The notes under the pieces were generated by a model. It made no database searches and was not told the DNA's origin. It saw only the letters and a list, made by a program, of their open reading frames with translations. A stretch of DNA of 64,000 bases from Astragalus membranaceus. Its lineage: Eukaryota > Streptophyta > Magnoliopsida > Fabales > Fabaceae. Positions 36,101 to 47,643 of the stretch are shown piece by piece. A program made the translations under genes and the position numbers. The stretch is from positions 173,445,144-173,509,143 of the forward strand of contig CM076854.1 of assembly GCA_039519185.1 (NCBI GenBank), read 5' to 3'. Within the stretch, counting starts at the first letter, position 1, and each line of letters opens with the position of its first letter.

Positions 36101-36617
36101 CAAAATGGTGGTTAATTATAAGGATTGGCACGAGATGTTACCTTACGCCCTACATGCTTACCGCACTAACATACGATCCAGCATTGGGGCAACGCCATTT
36201 TCTTTGGTATATGGAATGGAAGCTGTGTCCCCCATTGAAGTTGAAATACCGTCCTTGAGGGTTTTAATGGAGGCAGACCTAGAAGAGTCAGAATGGGTAA
36301 AAGCTCGATTTGAACAGCTGAATATGATTGAGGAGAAGAGATTGGCAGCCATTTGTCATGGGCAGTTGTATCAAAGTCGGATGGCTAGGGCCTTCAACAA
36401 GAAAGTACGTCCGAGAGAGTTTCAATCAGGAGACCTGGTTCTGAAGAAACTGCTGCCACATCAAGAAGATGCTCGTGGTAAGTGGGCACCCAACTATGAT
36501 GGCCCTTATGTGGTCAAGCAGGCGTTTCCGGGTGGAGCCCTAGTATTGACCGACAGTGAAGGACATGAGCTTCCGAAGCCAATAAACTCAGACGCTGTCA
36601 AGAAATTTTATGCCTGA
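33182..36617 (+). CDS. Ogre RT / RNaseH / archaeal-type RNaseH / integrase
   Basis: The frame is open from 33132 without an upstream stop; the exon is proposed to start at 33182 after splicing. Numbering here counts from 33132. RT (about residues 150-360) has VPVPKKDGKVRMCVDYRDLN, FSFMDGYSGYNQI and the catalytic YVDD at 293-296. The native RNaseH follows (AIYYLSKKFN, about 462), then a second RNaseH with YFDGA (Asp591), as in the Tat lineage. Integrase has an HHCC zinc domain starting near His812 and a DD35E core at Asp882, Asp943 and Glu979 with canonical spacing. The protein ends KKFYA before TGA. All catalytic residues are present, so this half appears functional. Confidence 0.95.
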
Positions 36618-36645
36618 AAAAAAAAAACAAAGAAGAAAATAAAAG

Positions 36646-36871
36646 GCCCCGCTAGATTGAAAACCCAAAAAGGGCGGTCTAGGCAGAAATTAGGGGCAAA
36701 TAAAAGAGAATCCCGCTAAATTGAAAACCCGAAAGGGCAGTTTAGGCAAAAATCAGGGATAATAAAGACCCGGTAGATCGAAAACCCGAAAGGGCGGTCT
36801 AGGCAAAAATTAGGGTCAACAAAGCCTGCTAGATTGAAAACCCAAAAGGGCGGTCTAGACAAAAATTAAGG
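36646..36871 (+). repeat. Four tandem units of about 57 bp after pol
   Basis: Each unit contains GATTGAAAACCCAAAAGGGC (or a close variant) then GGTCTAGGCAAAAATTAGGG. GAAAACCC..GGGCGGTCTAG makes a small inverted repeat in each. They lie immediately 3' of the pol stop in the Ogre untranslated region. Confidence 0.85.
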
Positions 36872-37640
36872 CGAAAAAAAAAAATGGGCATGAACGGCAG
36901 AGGAACTCAATGATCACGCGTACACCGGGGCAATATGGTTCCTATGACTGCATCAGAATCCACTCAAGTAGTCGCATTGGGGGTTTCAAGAGGGTCAGCA
37001 GATGGGGGATCGACCAACTCATAATGGGGCAAGATTTGCGTGGAGTTCTTTGCCCACGACCACTTTGCTTTTTTTGTACTTCTTCTTTCTAGCCAATGAC
37101 AAATCATTCTTGCCTATTGTTCAATTGTTTCTGCATTCATGTATTCTTGCATTCATAATTGATTTGCTTAGTTGATTCTTTTGTTCTTGCATTCATGATT
37201 GATTCATTATGTCTCAAGTAAAATGGCTTAGGTCTGGCAAACTTCAAGACGAGTGTGTCAGTAACATTTTAACAATTGATAAAAAAAAAAATGCCATAAA
37301 AAAAATTTGATAAAAAGAAAAAAAAAAAAGAAAAAGAAAAAAAAGAGAAGAAAAAATAATAATAAGCAAAAAGCTCAGTTGACTATCAATTTAGGAGAGT
37401 AAATCCACGCGTTTCACTACAAAGGCGATAAAACCCAAAGGTCGCAATGCGTCCCAAGCAAGTTTGCACGAGGTCCAAGGAGAATGCATCCAGTCAAAAA
37501 AGGGATCAATATTAAGAAAGGTCGACATGGTTCGCAAAGAAGATGGGAAGTAGACGAAAGTTTGATTGGTCAAAGGTCATTAGTTCGCAGCAATGGTTCT
37601 AATACCAAAACAAACACATTCACAAGTAAGCAAATCATTT
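36872..37640 (+). other. Ogre 3' untranslated region, A-rich
   Basis: No coding domain is present. It contains long A-rich purine tracts (about 37290-37370) and short T-rich repeats (CTTGCATTCAT, about 37130-37200). It separates pol from the large minisatellite. Confidence 0.6.
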
Positions 37641-37679
37641 AAATTTATTGCTAACGGTTCAGCCCTGGCATTTGCTTTT

Positions 37680-37714
<35 letters not shown>

Positions 37715-38822
37715 ATCGGTTCAGCCCTGGCAGTCGTCTTTTAAATTTCATGCTAACGGTTCAGCCCTGGCATTTGTCTTTTAAATTTTCTTGCTAACGG
37801 TTCAGCCTTGGCATTGTCTTTTACATTTTTTATGCTAACGGTTCAGCCCTGGCACTGTCTTTTAATTCTTCATGCTAACGGTTCAGCCCTGGCATTTGCT
37901 TTTAATTTTCTGCTATCGGTTCAGCCCTGGCATTTGTCTTTTAAATTTCATGCTAACGGTTCAGCCCTGGCATTTGTCTTTTAAATTTTCTTGCTAACGG
38001 TTCAGCCCTGGCATTGTCTTTTACATTTTTTGTGCTAACGGTTCAGCCCTGGCACTGTCTTTTAATTCTTCATGCTAACGGTTCAGCCCTGGCATTTGCT
38101 TTTAATTTTCTGCTATCGGTTCAGCCCTGGCATTCGTCTTTTAAATTTCATGCTAACGGTTCAGCCCTGGCATTGTCTTTTACATTTTTATGCTAACGGT
38201 TCAGCCCTGGCACTGTCTTTTAATTCTTCATGCTAACGGTTCAGCCCTGGCATTTGCTTTTAATTTTCTGCTATCGGTCTCGCTCTGGCATTCGCTTTTA
38301 ATTTCCTGCTATCGGTCTCGCCCTGGCATTTGTTTTAATTTTCTGCTATCGGTCTCGCCCTGGCATTGTTTTTAATTTTCTGCTATCGGTCTCGCCCTGG
38401 CATTGTCTTTAATTTTCATGCTATCGGTCTCGCCCTGGCATTTGCTTTTAATTTTCTGCTATCGGTCTCGCCCTGGCATTCGCTTTTAATTTCCTGCTAT
38501 CGGTCTCGCCCTGGCATTTGTTTTAATTTTCTGCTATCGGTCTCGCCCTGGCATTGTTTTTAATTTTCTGCTGTCGGTCTCGCCCTGGCATTGTCTTTAA
38601 TTTTCATGCTATCGGTCTCGCCCTGGCATTTGCTTTTAATTTTCTGCTATCGGTCTCGCCCTGGCATTCGCTTTTAATTTCCTGCTATCGGTCTCGCCCT
38701 GGCATTCGCTTTTAATTTTCTGCTATCGGTCTCGCCCTGGCATTTTTTTTAGTTTTCTGCTATCGGTCTCACCCTGGCATTTGTTTTGTGTTAATCTCGT
38801 GCTATCCGTTCAGCTCTGTCAC
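37641..38822 (+). repeat. Minisatellite of about 30 units, two subfamilies
   Basis: Units of 34-42 bp each carry GCTAACGGTTCAGCCCTGGCA in the first part (about 37645-38265) or GCTATCGGTCTCGCCCTGGCA in the second part (about 38265-38770), separated by T-rich TTTTAATTTTC spacers. Groups of five or six units recur together, so higher-order duplication is visible. A T run of about 30 interrupts an early unit. Such arrays are typical of Ogre 3' regions and may seed genomic satellite DNA. Confidence 0.95.
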
Positions 38823-38963
38823 TGTTACCCATCTTAACTTTAACAGTCAACAGACAATTGTGAATATTCCACCGATTAAAATTGAGGTTCATGTCTGCAC
38901 TTACTCCTCACTTTGATAATGCAAGAAAACATGGTTTCATGTATTATCTCGTAAGAAAGTAAG

Positions 38964-38977
38964 CACAGAGGGGCAAC
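38964..38977 (+). promoter_or_regulatory. Polypurine tract before the 3' LTR
   Basis: CACAGAGGGGCAAC directly precedes the TG of the 3' LTR. It is the expected primer for plus-strand DNA synthesis. Confidence 0.75.
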
Positions 38978-40057
38978 TGTGAACACCCAATTTTAACCGG
39001 TGTATTTTTCTTATTTATTTATTCACTTATTTACTTTTTCTTTTACAAAAAAAATAATAATAAAATAAATCCCTTTGAATAAATATTTGGTTTGTTGCGT
39101 ATTTGTCGCGTCGTTGCTTTAGCGTTTCATCGTGTTTAGTCCGACAGGTTTTGTTGCGTTCCTTTTTAATTTCCCTTTTGTTTAGCAATAATAATAGTAA
39201 TATTAAAATAGGAGGTGTGTGGGCGAATTTTTTTTTTTATTCTACAGAAATGTCTAGGTACACTTGGCCCAAACATATGGCAAAGTTACAAAAAAAAAAA
39301 AACAGGCTTTAAAAGGGCCCAAAAAAACAACAAAATACACCCAACTTTCAGAGAACAAAAAAAAGAGAAAAAAAGAAAATGAGAGCCCCAAAGTGAAAGC
39401 CCAACAACAACAAAAAAAACCAATCCCTGCCAGCACCTCCTCCGCTCCTTGCAAAGCAAGCTTGCACCAGCTGCCCATGAACCTGAAACAGCAACAATTC
39501 AAATAAGCAAAAAAGAGGGGAAGGATGAGTCAGCACACACAAGGCCTGAGTCAGCTACTAGCTGTCCAGGAAACAAGGCATTAATCAGCAATAATAGGGG
39601 ATCAAAAACATTAATTTGCGGATTCTAAAAAATGGCTATAAAATGCTAACCAGAAAATCAAAAAAGGGGGGGAATTTTTTTTAGACAGAAAATTTCACAG
39701 ACAGAAATTCGCATAAAAAAAATAATAACAGAAAGAAGAAAGGGGGGCAGTAGCAGTGGTTTTATTTTCAGTGAGCAAAAAGGGATTCTTTTTCAGAAGC
39801 TGGAGATTTAGGTTGGTCCTCTATATACTTATGCGTGTTTTCATTTTGTCATTCCAAAGTATTAGAAACAGAATAAATATGTAGTTTTTATATATAGATA
39901 TATGTATATGCGTGTGTATGTTCGGATTCTAAAAAAAAAAATGATAGGCCCAGATATTGCCTCTGTTTGCTTTCCCTAATTTTTTTTTGTTTATCATAAA
40001 AGAACAAGTAGGTTCTCTAATTTATTTTTGTGGTTAAAAAAAAAAAATCAGGGTAAG

Positions 40058-40091
<34 letters not shown>

Positions 40092-41870
40092 ACACAAAAA
40101 AAAGAGAAAAAATAGACAAAACAGAACCAGTAGAAAAAAAAATGAAATAAAACACTAACCTGAGCCGCCGTCAGAGGCGGACTCCGGCCACCACCCACGG
40201 TGGTCGATTTCTCTCCACCTCCGCTGATCCCCCCAAAAAGACACTGTGTCGGCGCCATAAACGAAACGCCGTCGTTAACGCCGCGGACTCTCGTCTCCGG
40301 CGGACGCCGTCATTCCCCTCCCTTTTCATGCCTTCCTCCCTCCTTCGAAACAGTAAGGAAACTAAAAAAAAGGGGGGAAAGAACTGAATGAACAGCAAAA
40401 TAACGAGGGTAGAAAAAAAAAGCGTTTTTTTAGGACTTACCTCCGAATTCTGGCCACCACAGGCGGTGGTCGTCCACGAGCGCCACCATAAGCATCGCTG
40501 TCACCACCGACGGGGGGGAGCCGGTCCTCCGTGCACCACCCGCCCTTGGCCGTCGCTTCCCCTTTCCTCTCACTCAAAGCCTGTTCTTCTCTCTCTCCCT
40601 CCACGATCTTCTTTTCTCTCTCTCTCCATGGTTGGAAGTATGCTTACTCTCTCTCTGTTAAAACATGAGTGCGGCGCCGTAAGGTTTTGCAAAAGGAATG
40701 AATTAGTTTTTTAGGTTTTCTACAATTGTCTTACAGGGCTCCGTGGGCCATTTCTTTTAATTTTGTTTTCTTTAAGCAATTTGTTACTCCCACCCCCATG
40801 TGTTGTTTACGCCAACTTTTTTTTTGGAATTCCCCTTCAAGAAAAAAAAAGTTGCTGGGTTGCTGTCCGCTACGGCCTATTTTACCATTCGCACCCCCCT
40901 TTTAAAATACAACCCCTCCTATTGATTACACCTCCATTTTACTATCGTACCCTCTCTTTGCGTTTTTCTTAATTTCTTTTACAAAAAAACCAATAAAAAA
41001 GAATAGATAAATATTTTATTTAAAATATATATATATATATATAAATAGGGGACTAAGTCGACTGTACAGTCGGGTTAGCCTGCTTTTTAGGTCACTAATG
41101 AACCGTTACGGATCATGTCCTAGAATCCCTATTTAAAACAAGAAAATTATAAATTAAAAATACAAACACATTTCTTCCCACAAACCATTTTTCGAAAATA
41201 GGGGACTAAGCCGACTGTACAGACGGGTTAGTCAGTATTCTAGGATAAATGAACCGTACGGTTCAAGAGTCCTAAAATCCCTATTCAAATAAAATCAAAC
41301 CAACACACATAAAATCATTTTCCAAAACTCCAAAAACTCTATTTTCTGAAAATAGGGGACTAAGCCGACTGTACAGACGGGTTAGTCAGCGTTCTAGGAC
41401 GGATGAGCTGTACAGCTCAATAATCCTAAAACCCCTATATTAAAAAACATCAACCAACAAAATTTTTCAGGAAGAACTACGTGACTTTTGAGTTCCTCAT
41501 TGCACCAGAGGATACGTAGGAGCGGGGCTTCCCCGTCAAGTCAAAAATTAAACTTTCCTAAATTAGTCCCTTATTTATTCTTTGTAAATCGAATTTTATT
41601 TATTTTTGGGGTAAACGAATTTTCTAAACTCATTGATATGTTGCACAACCAAATTTAGGGTAACTGTCTTAGGACAGATGTACTAGGGGTGCAGTGGAAT
41701 TAAGTTTTCGCCCTTCCCTATGCATAACCGACTCCCGAATCCAACCTAGTTTACGCAGACCAATAATTTTAAGGTAGGTTTTTCTCAATTTTCCCTATTT
41801 AATAAATTGGGTGGCGACTCCCTGAAATATCGATTTTTGGGCCGTCTAAGTCGGGATCCCGGTCACGACA
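38978..41870 (+). repeat. 3' LTR of the Ogre-like element (2,893 bp)
   Basis: A copy of the 5' LTR from TGTGAACACCC to GGTCACGACA. The only difference I can see is a TA run shorter by two units (around 40059-40087). It is followed by the TSD GGGAC. Confidence 0.95.
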
Positions 41871-41875
41871 GGGAC

Positions 41876-42774
41876 AAAAAAAAGTTTCCTTAGGAAGATT
41901 ATGTCACTACTTATTTTAGATACAAATTTAAATAGAGCACTTTGATACTCTACAGTTTTGTTGGGTATGTGTCCAACATCCAAGCACTTAATAACATAAC
42001 ATTTTTTTTATAATTTATTAGTTTAAAATAAATTTAAATCTTAAGTCAATTTTGCCTAGAGTTCTCGATACCCAACAAAATTCAAGGATATCATATAATA
42101 ATCATCTTAAATATAATAATCATACATACCAATTGTATATAAAAAAATAAAATACCAAAGAACATATTAATTTGGATACCATTGAAAATTAAGTTATTAA
42201 ATAAGGCAAATATAATAATCAATCAGGATATCTTAATAATAACTACGTATATTTTGTGTTTTTATATAATGTTTTATTCCATGGGTGAGAGGAACAAACC
42301 ATTACGACCGGTAATATCCCATGTTTTTAATTCATAATTAACACTAAGTTATAACTAAGCATCAGATTTTTTCGTACCACTACTTAACAGAATTCCAATA
42401 TCGTATTTATGTTTTAAATTCGAATAACTCAATATACATATATAACTTTTTTTATATTAATTATTATTACATAATTATAAACATCCAAAATAAATAAACA
42501 CAATACTTTAAACACACATATATATATATTTATATACATACAAATTTATTAATTAAATATTTTAAAATTAAATTAAAAAAAGAACATGTATACCGGTGCA
42601 GTGCATACTAGTATTCTTAATTGATATTTCATAAAAACATCCGTACAATATAAGAGATATTTGTTCGTATATTAAATTTGAATATGTTTTGTTGATGGTG
42701 ATAATTTTTCCTATTATTTTTGGATAGATAAGAATGATTCCTAATTTTTTGGTTGAAATAGGCGGAACCTTTTG
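41876..42774. other. AT-rich spacer with a possible Helitron-like end near 42611
   Basis: There is no gene. ACCGGTGCAGTGCATACTAG ends at 42611. It combines a short GC-rich dyad with a terminal CTAG before T, like a Helitron 3' end, but the stem is weak and no 5' end was identified. Confidence 0.35.
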
Positions 42775-43563
42775 TAGAGCTGGCAAAATGGGCCGGGCCG
42801 GGTTAGCCAGAAAAATGGGAGGGTTTGGGCCAAAGGAATTGAGCCCGTTTTTACAGCCCGGTCCGCAAAAGCCCGAGCCCGCGCCGGGCTAACCCGACCG
42901 GACCATGGGTAGCCCGCAAGCCCGCGAATAATGCACAACTACCAATTTGCAAGTCATGGTTACTGGTTTTGGCTCCAATTCACCTACCAATTTACAAACT
43001 GATGCACAACTACCGATTCACCTACAACATAAATATAATAGCTTCTTTGCTTATTGAAACTGTAGCTCGTGTTGAAGACATTGTGTGCTCTGTTGAAGAA
43101 TTATCAGGCTTAGCTGAATTCAAGGACGAGAAGTGCAAAAAATCTAAACAAAATATTGAGGACAACGGAGAACAGAAAAATGAGAAAGACATGAAAACAC
43201 TTCAGATGGTTTAAAAATTAGAATATACTTATATTTATATTCTCCACATTCTGTGAATATTCTTTTATCCATGACATAAGATTAGTGAGAAAGTAAAGTA
43301 TTGAATTAAAACTGAATCAAAGGTGTTGAAATGAATGGAAATATTAACTAATTGTTGAACAAAATACAAACATGATAGTGTCGCTAAAAAATCGCGCATA
43401 ATGCGGGCTAGCCCGAAAAGCCCGTAGCCCGCATAGGGCTGGGCTTGGGCCATAAAGGGTGAGCCCGAATTTCAACTCGGGCTTTTTAGCCTGACCCTTA
43501 AAAGCCCGAGCCCGTAGCGGCCCGGCCCGATATGGGCCGGGTAGCCCGTTTTGCCAGCTCTAA
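42775..43563. mobile_element. Non-autonomous hAT element (789 bp)
   Basis: The inverted ends are TAGAGCTGGCAAAATGGGC and the complement of TAGAGCTGGCAAAACGGGC. A perfect 8-bp TSD ACCTTTTG lies at 42767-42774 and 43564-43571, the size used by hAT transposases. Both subterminal regions are packed with GGGCCGGG / AGCCCG repeats in opposite orientation. An ORF at 42969-43214 in the core is not similar to a hAT transposase and I assign no function to it. Confidence 0.93.
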
Positions 43564-43571
43564 CCTTTTGT

Positions 43572-44042
43572 GTCAATGGGGTAGGTTTGGCTACCCAATA
43601 AAAATAAAATTATTTTGGTAAGTAGGTATATTTTATATTTACTACCCCAATAATTTTTTAATTAGTTATCTCAACTAAGTTTATTGGTCAAATGTTCTAA
43701 AAAAAGTTTATTAGTCCAAGGAGATAAATGAACATAAACTTCATTAGTTTATTCTTTTTTGACAAAAAATTCATTAGTTTATTATTAACCCAAACAAATA
43801 TAACTCAAACTATTACTACCTTATTTTTTATTCAAAACTTCGGTACACAACAACCAAAACACGCCACAACCGACTAACAAAAAAATTAGAAGGAATTCAA
43901 GAAATTATACCCTAGTAACAATTACAAGGAATTCAACATTAGCCTTAGGAAGTTTTAACGAAGTCTCTTGTACTTGTTTGGGTTGGAATACTCTCTGTGT
44001 TTACTTCAATAAATCTTTTGCATATAAAAAAACATTGATACT
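43572..44042. other. AT-rich spacer, nothing recognised
   Basis: No gene or repeat family is seen. ATACT at 44038-44042 is the target duplicated by the next element. Confidence 0.6.
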
Positions 44043-44487
44043 TGTTCTGTACTGTACTTACGAGCTTTATGATAAGATCGAAGTAGTTAGTAGATGTTTT
44101 ATCCTTTATAATCTTGATAATGTGGCGATCTTAAAGTGACGGCCTTGTTCGATCTTGAGATTGTGGTCTTTGTTCGATCTTGAGATTGTGGTCTTTGTTC
44201 GATCTTGACGTGGCGGCGTTGTACCTGCAATAACACTCTGAAGCTCAAGTCAGTGTTTGAGTAAATATGTGGTGGTTTTAGAAATTACTTACATTTATGA
44301 GTATTGAAGGTGGTATTTATAGAGTTTGTGTGATGTATGTTCTGACGATCTTGAGCCGTCAGATCTCGCCGAGTTATCTGAGCCGTTGGTTGATTGGGCT
44401 AGATTTTCTGGCTATGGGTCGGTTTGTTATTGGGCCTTGCAGGGGGGGTGTAAATATTGCTGAGGCCTTTTACTTATTACCATAACA
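44043..44487 (-). repeat. 3' LTR of the Tat-type element
   Basis: It reads TGTTCTGTACTG...CCATAACA on the plus strand and matches 53259-53692. It holds a GATCTTGAGATTGTGGTCTTTGTTC repeat and an extra TTTATAATC segment missing from the other LTR. Confidence 0.95.
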
Positions 44488-44503
44488 GTGGCCCCCCAAG
44501 CCT
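44488..44503 (-). promoter_or_regulatory. Polypurine tract of the Tat-type element
   Basis: The minus strand reads AGGCTTGGGGGGCCAC directly against the 3' LTR. The uninterrupted G run fits a plus-strand primer and confirms the minus-strand orientation of the element. Confidence 0.7.
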
Positions 44504-44851
44504 GGTCGCCTGAGGGGCGATCTTGGCTTGATGAGCTGATGTCACCTTACGTTGTCGATCATAGGACGCACCGAGCTTTCTTTTTCGAGGGATTCAAAAA
44601 AGGGGTGGCTTATGTTGGTCATGGGTTTTGTCGAGCTTGATTTACTTAATTGATCTTGAGATGTACCGAGCTTTCTTCACCGAGCTTCCCTTTGAGCAGT
44701 TGGATCAGTGCCAGGCATTAAATGTTTCTGACATGGCGTGCATTACGATGGCGGCTAATGATGGTGACGTTTTGTTTTTAGTGCCTGACCTTTGGGCTTT
44801 GATTGGACGCGTCGATTCGACTTCCAGGCCCAGCCCATGATATCCGGTCCA

Positions 44852-44860
44852 CTATAAATA
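44852..44860 (+). promoter_or_regulatory. TATA box of the antisense gene
   Basis: CTATAAATAAGG lies inside the element, 365 bp beyond the LTR and about 350 bp upstream of the ATG at 45208, oriented with the antisense gene and against gag-pol. The start of transcription would fall near 44885. This implies a promoter independent of the LTR. Confidence 0.55.
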
Positions 44861-45207
44861 AGGGATCACTTGCTCTTGTTTTGTTCGCTGCATAACTTCT
44901 TCTGCTCTGACTACCGGTCTTCAGGTCGACAAAAAGAGTTCTTTCAGATCCGATCTCCGTATCTGCTTTATTTCGAGGTTAGTTTTTAATGTTTTCTATT
45001 TGTATTTTGTGTTTTGGACCCCTCCTAGTTTTTCAATTGTTCGCTCAGAGTGGGGGTCGTCAGGTCGGGTTCCGACTTGTTCGCGGACCCATTTGCGATT
45101 TTTTGTCCTGGCACTTCGTCCCCCATTTCTGCAGCTTCTTAGATCTGGCGAGGACCAAACAAACCCGTAGGGACATAACCGAATATCGAAACGAGTTTGT
45201 GAAGATC

Positions 45208-47643
45208 ATGGCTTCTGGTGGTGACATCCCTGAAAGTCGAGAGAATCAGTCAATGGTTGGTACTCCCGACGAGCAAGACCATCCGCCCTCTGCTCCTACC
45301 AGCGAGCAAGCGGAGGAAAATGTCGATGTTGAGAGTTTTTCTCCGGTAAACGATGTTAATGAGTCCGCTCCGGAAGTAGTGGGAGCTATGGAGGAAGACC
45401 GGAGGATCGATGTGGTGGCTCTCTCTTCTGATTCTGATGAGGAGGTTTGACCGGAGGAAAGACAGGGGAGCTCGGATACTGTTGAGTCAGAGAGCTCTGA
45501 TGCCGATTTCGAGACGAGCTCAGTGCTTGGAGAAGACTCTGATCGGGACGATGCCGATGGCATGGACCAACTAGGCACGAGTCGTGCTTCTGATGTTTCA
45601 GTCGATGGTTATTCCAGTACCGGTCGTGGGGCCCATGACGTGTCGGTGCGGGAGGTTCGTCCTTACGATTGGGTTTCTGCCAAGGTTTTGGAGATCGAGT
45701 CGTTGTATCGTTCGGGTCATAAACTAGAGTCGGTAGGTCGAAAAATTGATGGGCGTTCTGAGAGAAATATTTGGAGGGTCGAAGGCATGAAAGATGGAGA
45801 GCACGTGGCTTCCTGGGCAGGAGATCTTAAATTTACAATGTACCACGTGACGATAAATGATATGAACATCCAGCCTCCGTTTTCTTCTCTCGAGCAGACA
45901 GTTCTGGCGGAGCTGGACGTAGCATCCTCCCAATTACATCCAAACGCATGGGCTTTCCTCCGAGCCTTTGAGTTGATGTGTATTCACCTGGAGAGTCCGG
46001 TGTCGTCCCCACTTTTCTTCCATTTGTTCGAGCTTAATCGGAATAGTGGGGAGGACAAGTCCGACCGTGAGCATGTCAGTTTTCGCTCGAGGCGAGGAGC
46101 GAAGATCTTCAAAGCTTACACGGACACACTGAGGGGAAGCTGGAAGCAGCTTTTTTATTGGGTCGAACCGGTTAATGATAAGGCCATAGACTGTGTAGGG
46201 AAGTTCGGAGCCGATGGTCGTACCTTGGTGTCCACCAAGTTCCCTATTGACTGGAGTAATGGTCAATTTAATCGGTCTTCACATTCCTACTCCGTCAGTG
46301 AGGATCGGTTGGCGCTGAAGATCGTCTCACGAAGGCGATTCTGATCTTTATTTCCCAGAGGGTCCCGTCTCAAAGCATAAATACCGGGGTGTCCCTACGG
46401 ATCGTTTAGTCCAGGCTGGGAAACGAACGCGGGTGCAAAGGGTATTAGGTAGATCGTCTTTCTGCTTTGGATTTTTGTGTATCCGAATTTTCTTTAAGTT
46501 ACATAACTCGTATTTTTCTTGATTTTCAGACACGATGGCGCTTAAGAAGCTCGCGTTTTTGAAGAAGCTGCCGATGCAGTCGGTTGGTGTTGAGCAAGCA
46601 GGGGTACCGTTGCAAATACCTTCTCAACCTAGACCTGTTGTCGCGACTGAAGAGGTCGCCATTGCTGCCGAACTGGTGACCACCGTTACTCAGAAAGATC
46701 TGGCACGTGCCGAGGCTGAGAAGGGGAAGAGGATCGATGTGGGGACCTCTGCAAAAAGGGGGCGAGCTGGTGTCGACGAGGAGTCTGGATCGGCCAAAAG
46801 AACAAAGACTGGGAAGAGGTCCAAGCATAAATGCAAGGCCGTTCATCTGGAAGAGAAATTTTTAGAACAAAATTACGAGCAGTGGCGGGAGGATCCCATT
46901 GCAGCGTCGGCCCAGATCTTCCTAAATTTTGCCGAGGTTCATAAAATCGCAAAAACGAAGTACGAGAAGCGAGCTGAAGGTGGATTTTTGTTCTTGCTTT
47001 TGTTTTGTTGATTTATTTATGACTTTCCTCTTTGTTTCAATATCTTTTTTTTGACACGTTTGTAGAGTTGCTGGAGACCGAGAAGATAAAACGTTTTAAA
47101 GTCTTGGAGGAATTGACTGCGAGGACCACTGAGCTGGGTCAAGCCAAGTCCGAGCTTCGGGCTCTGAAGGAAGGCGCAGAGATCCTTACAGTATTGAAGG
47201 TGACTGCCCTAAATCGTGCAAAGACTGCCGAAGCTCGTGTGAAGCAGCTCGAAGGTCAGCTCAGGGTCCTAGAGGAGTCTGAGGCCGAGGCAAAGAGAAA
47301 GGCAAAGGTCTTGGAAGAACGAATCGTCGAGCTTGAGGAAAGCTTGAAGAAAAGCTCGGAGGTGAGGGCGAAATCTAGTACCGACCCAGAAGCTCGTATT
47401 GCCGATCTTCAGGCTACCCTCCAACAAAGTAAGAGGGACGCAAAGGAGGCTGCTGAGGCGACACTTGAGATGTACAAAGAAGGTTTTCAAGGTGCCCTTT
47501 TGCAGGTTCTTTTACTTCATCCCTCTCTTCCGCTAGACCCGATGATTGTCGATGCCGATCATGAGGTTGATGGGAGGCGTATTGTCAAAGTCGACCCTGT
47601 GACGGAGGAGAAGATCGTCGTCTTTTCGACCTCAGATGTTTAA
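45208..47643 (+). pseudogene. Antisense gene of the Tat element: Transposase_28-like domain plus coiled coil, 3 exons
   Basis: The exons are 45208-46448, 46530-46979 and 47066-47643, with GT-AG introns of 81 and 86 bp whose phases fit. The ATG opens MASGGDIPESRENQ; an acidic Ser/Asp/Glu-rich region follows. From about 45850 PPFSSLEQTVLAELDVASSQ, LHPNAWAFLRAFE and RGSWKQLFYWVEP match the 'putative gypsy-type transposon' domain (Transposase_28) as I remember it. Exon 2 is basic (KRTKTGKRSKHKCK, a likely nuclear signal). Exon 3 is a long coiled coil (RVKQLEGQLRVLEE) ending FSTSDV. A TGA at 45448-45450 and a 1-nt frameshift near 46335 break this copy. Function is unknown. It runs opposite to gag-pol and ends about 680 bp before the integrase stop. 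Confidence 0.75.

Larger units (their letters stand above)
23768..41870 (+). mobile_element. Ogre-like (Tat lineage) Ty3-gypsy LTR retrotransposon, 18.1 kb
   Basis: A complete element: 5' LTR, Arg-type PBS, long leader, ORF1, gag-protease-G-patch, a probable intron, RT-RNaseH-RNaseH-integrase, repeat-rich 3' region, polypurine tract and 3' LTR. The TSD GGGAC flanks it (23763-23767 and 41871-41875). The extra ORF1 before gag, the intron before RT and the very long LTRs are the known hallmarks of Ogre elements. By eye the only LTR difference is a 4-nt change in a TA microsatellite, which implies a very recent insertion. RT, RNaseH and integrase are open; gag seems to carry a 1-nt shift. It lies next to a decayed Tat element and upstream of a related LTR at 61.3 kb. 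Confidence 0.95.

Noticed and set aside
33132..36617. Endogenous pararetrovirus (caulimovirus) origin for the RT ORF
   Set aside because: A DD35E integrase with HHCC domain, LTRs, TSD, PBS and PPT show a Ty3-gypsy retrotransposon.
37641..38822. Regular repeats with spacers resembling a CRISPR array
   Set aside because: Spacers are T-rich near-copies of each other, the host is a plant and the array lies in an Ogre 3' region; it is a minisatellite.
42969..43214. 81-codon ORF inside the hAT element as a transposase
   Set aside because: It lacks the hAT dimerisation and BED-finger motifs; the element is non-autonomous.
45246..45578. Minus-strand Ser-rich ORF
   Set aside because: It is the complement of the acidic Asp/Glu/Ser region of the antisense gene, whose strand is fixed by splice sites and domain matches.
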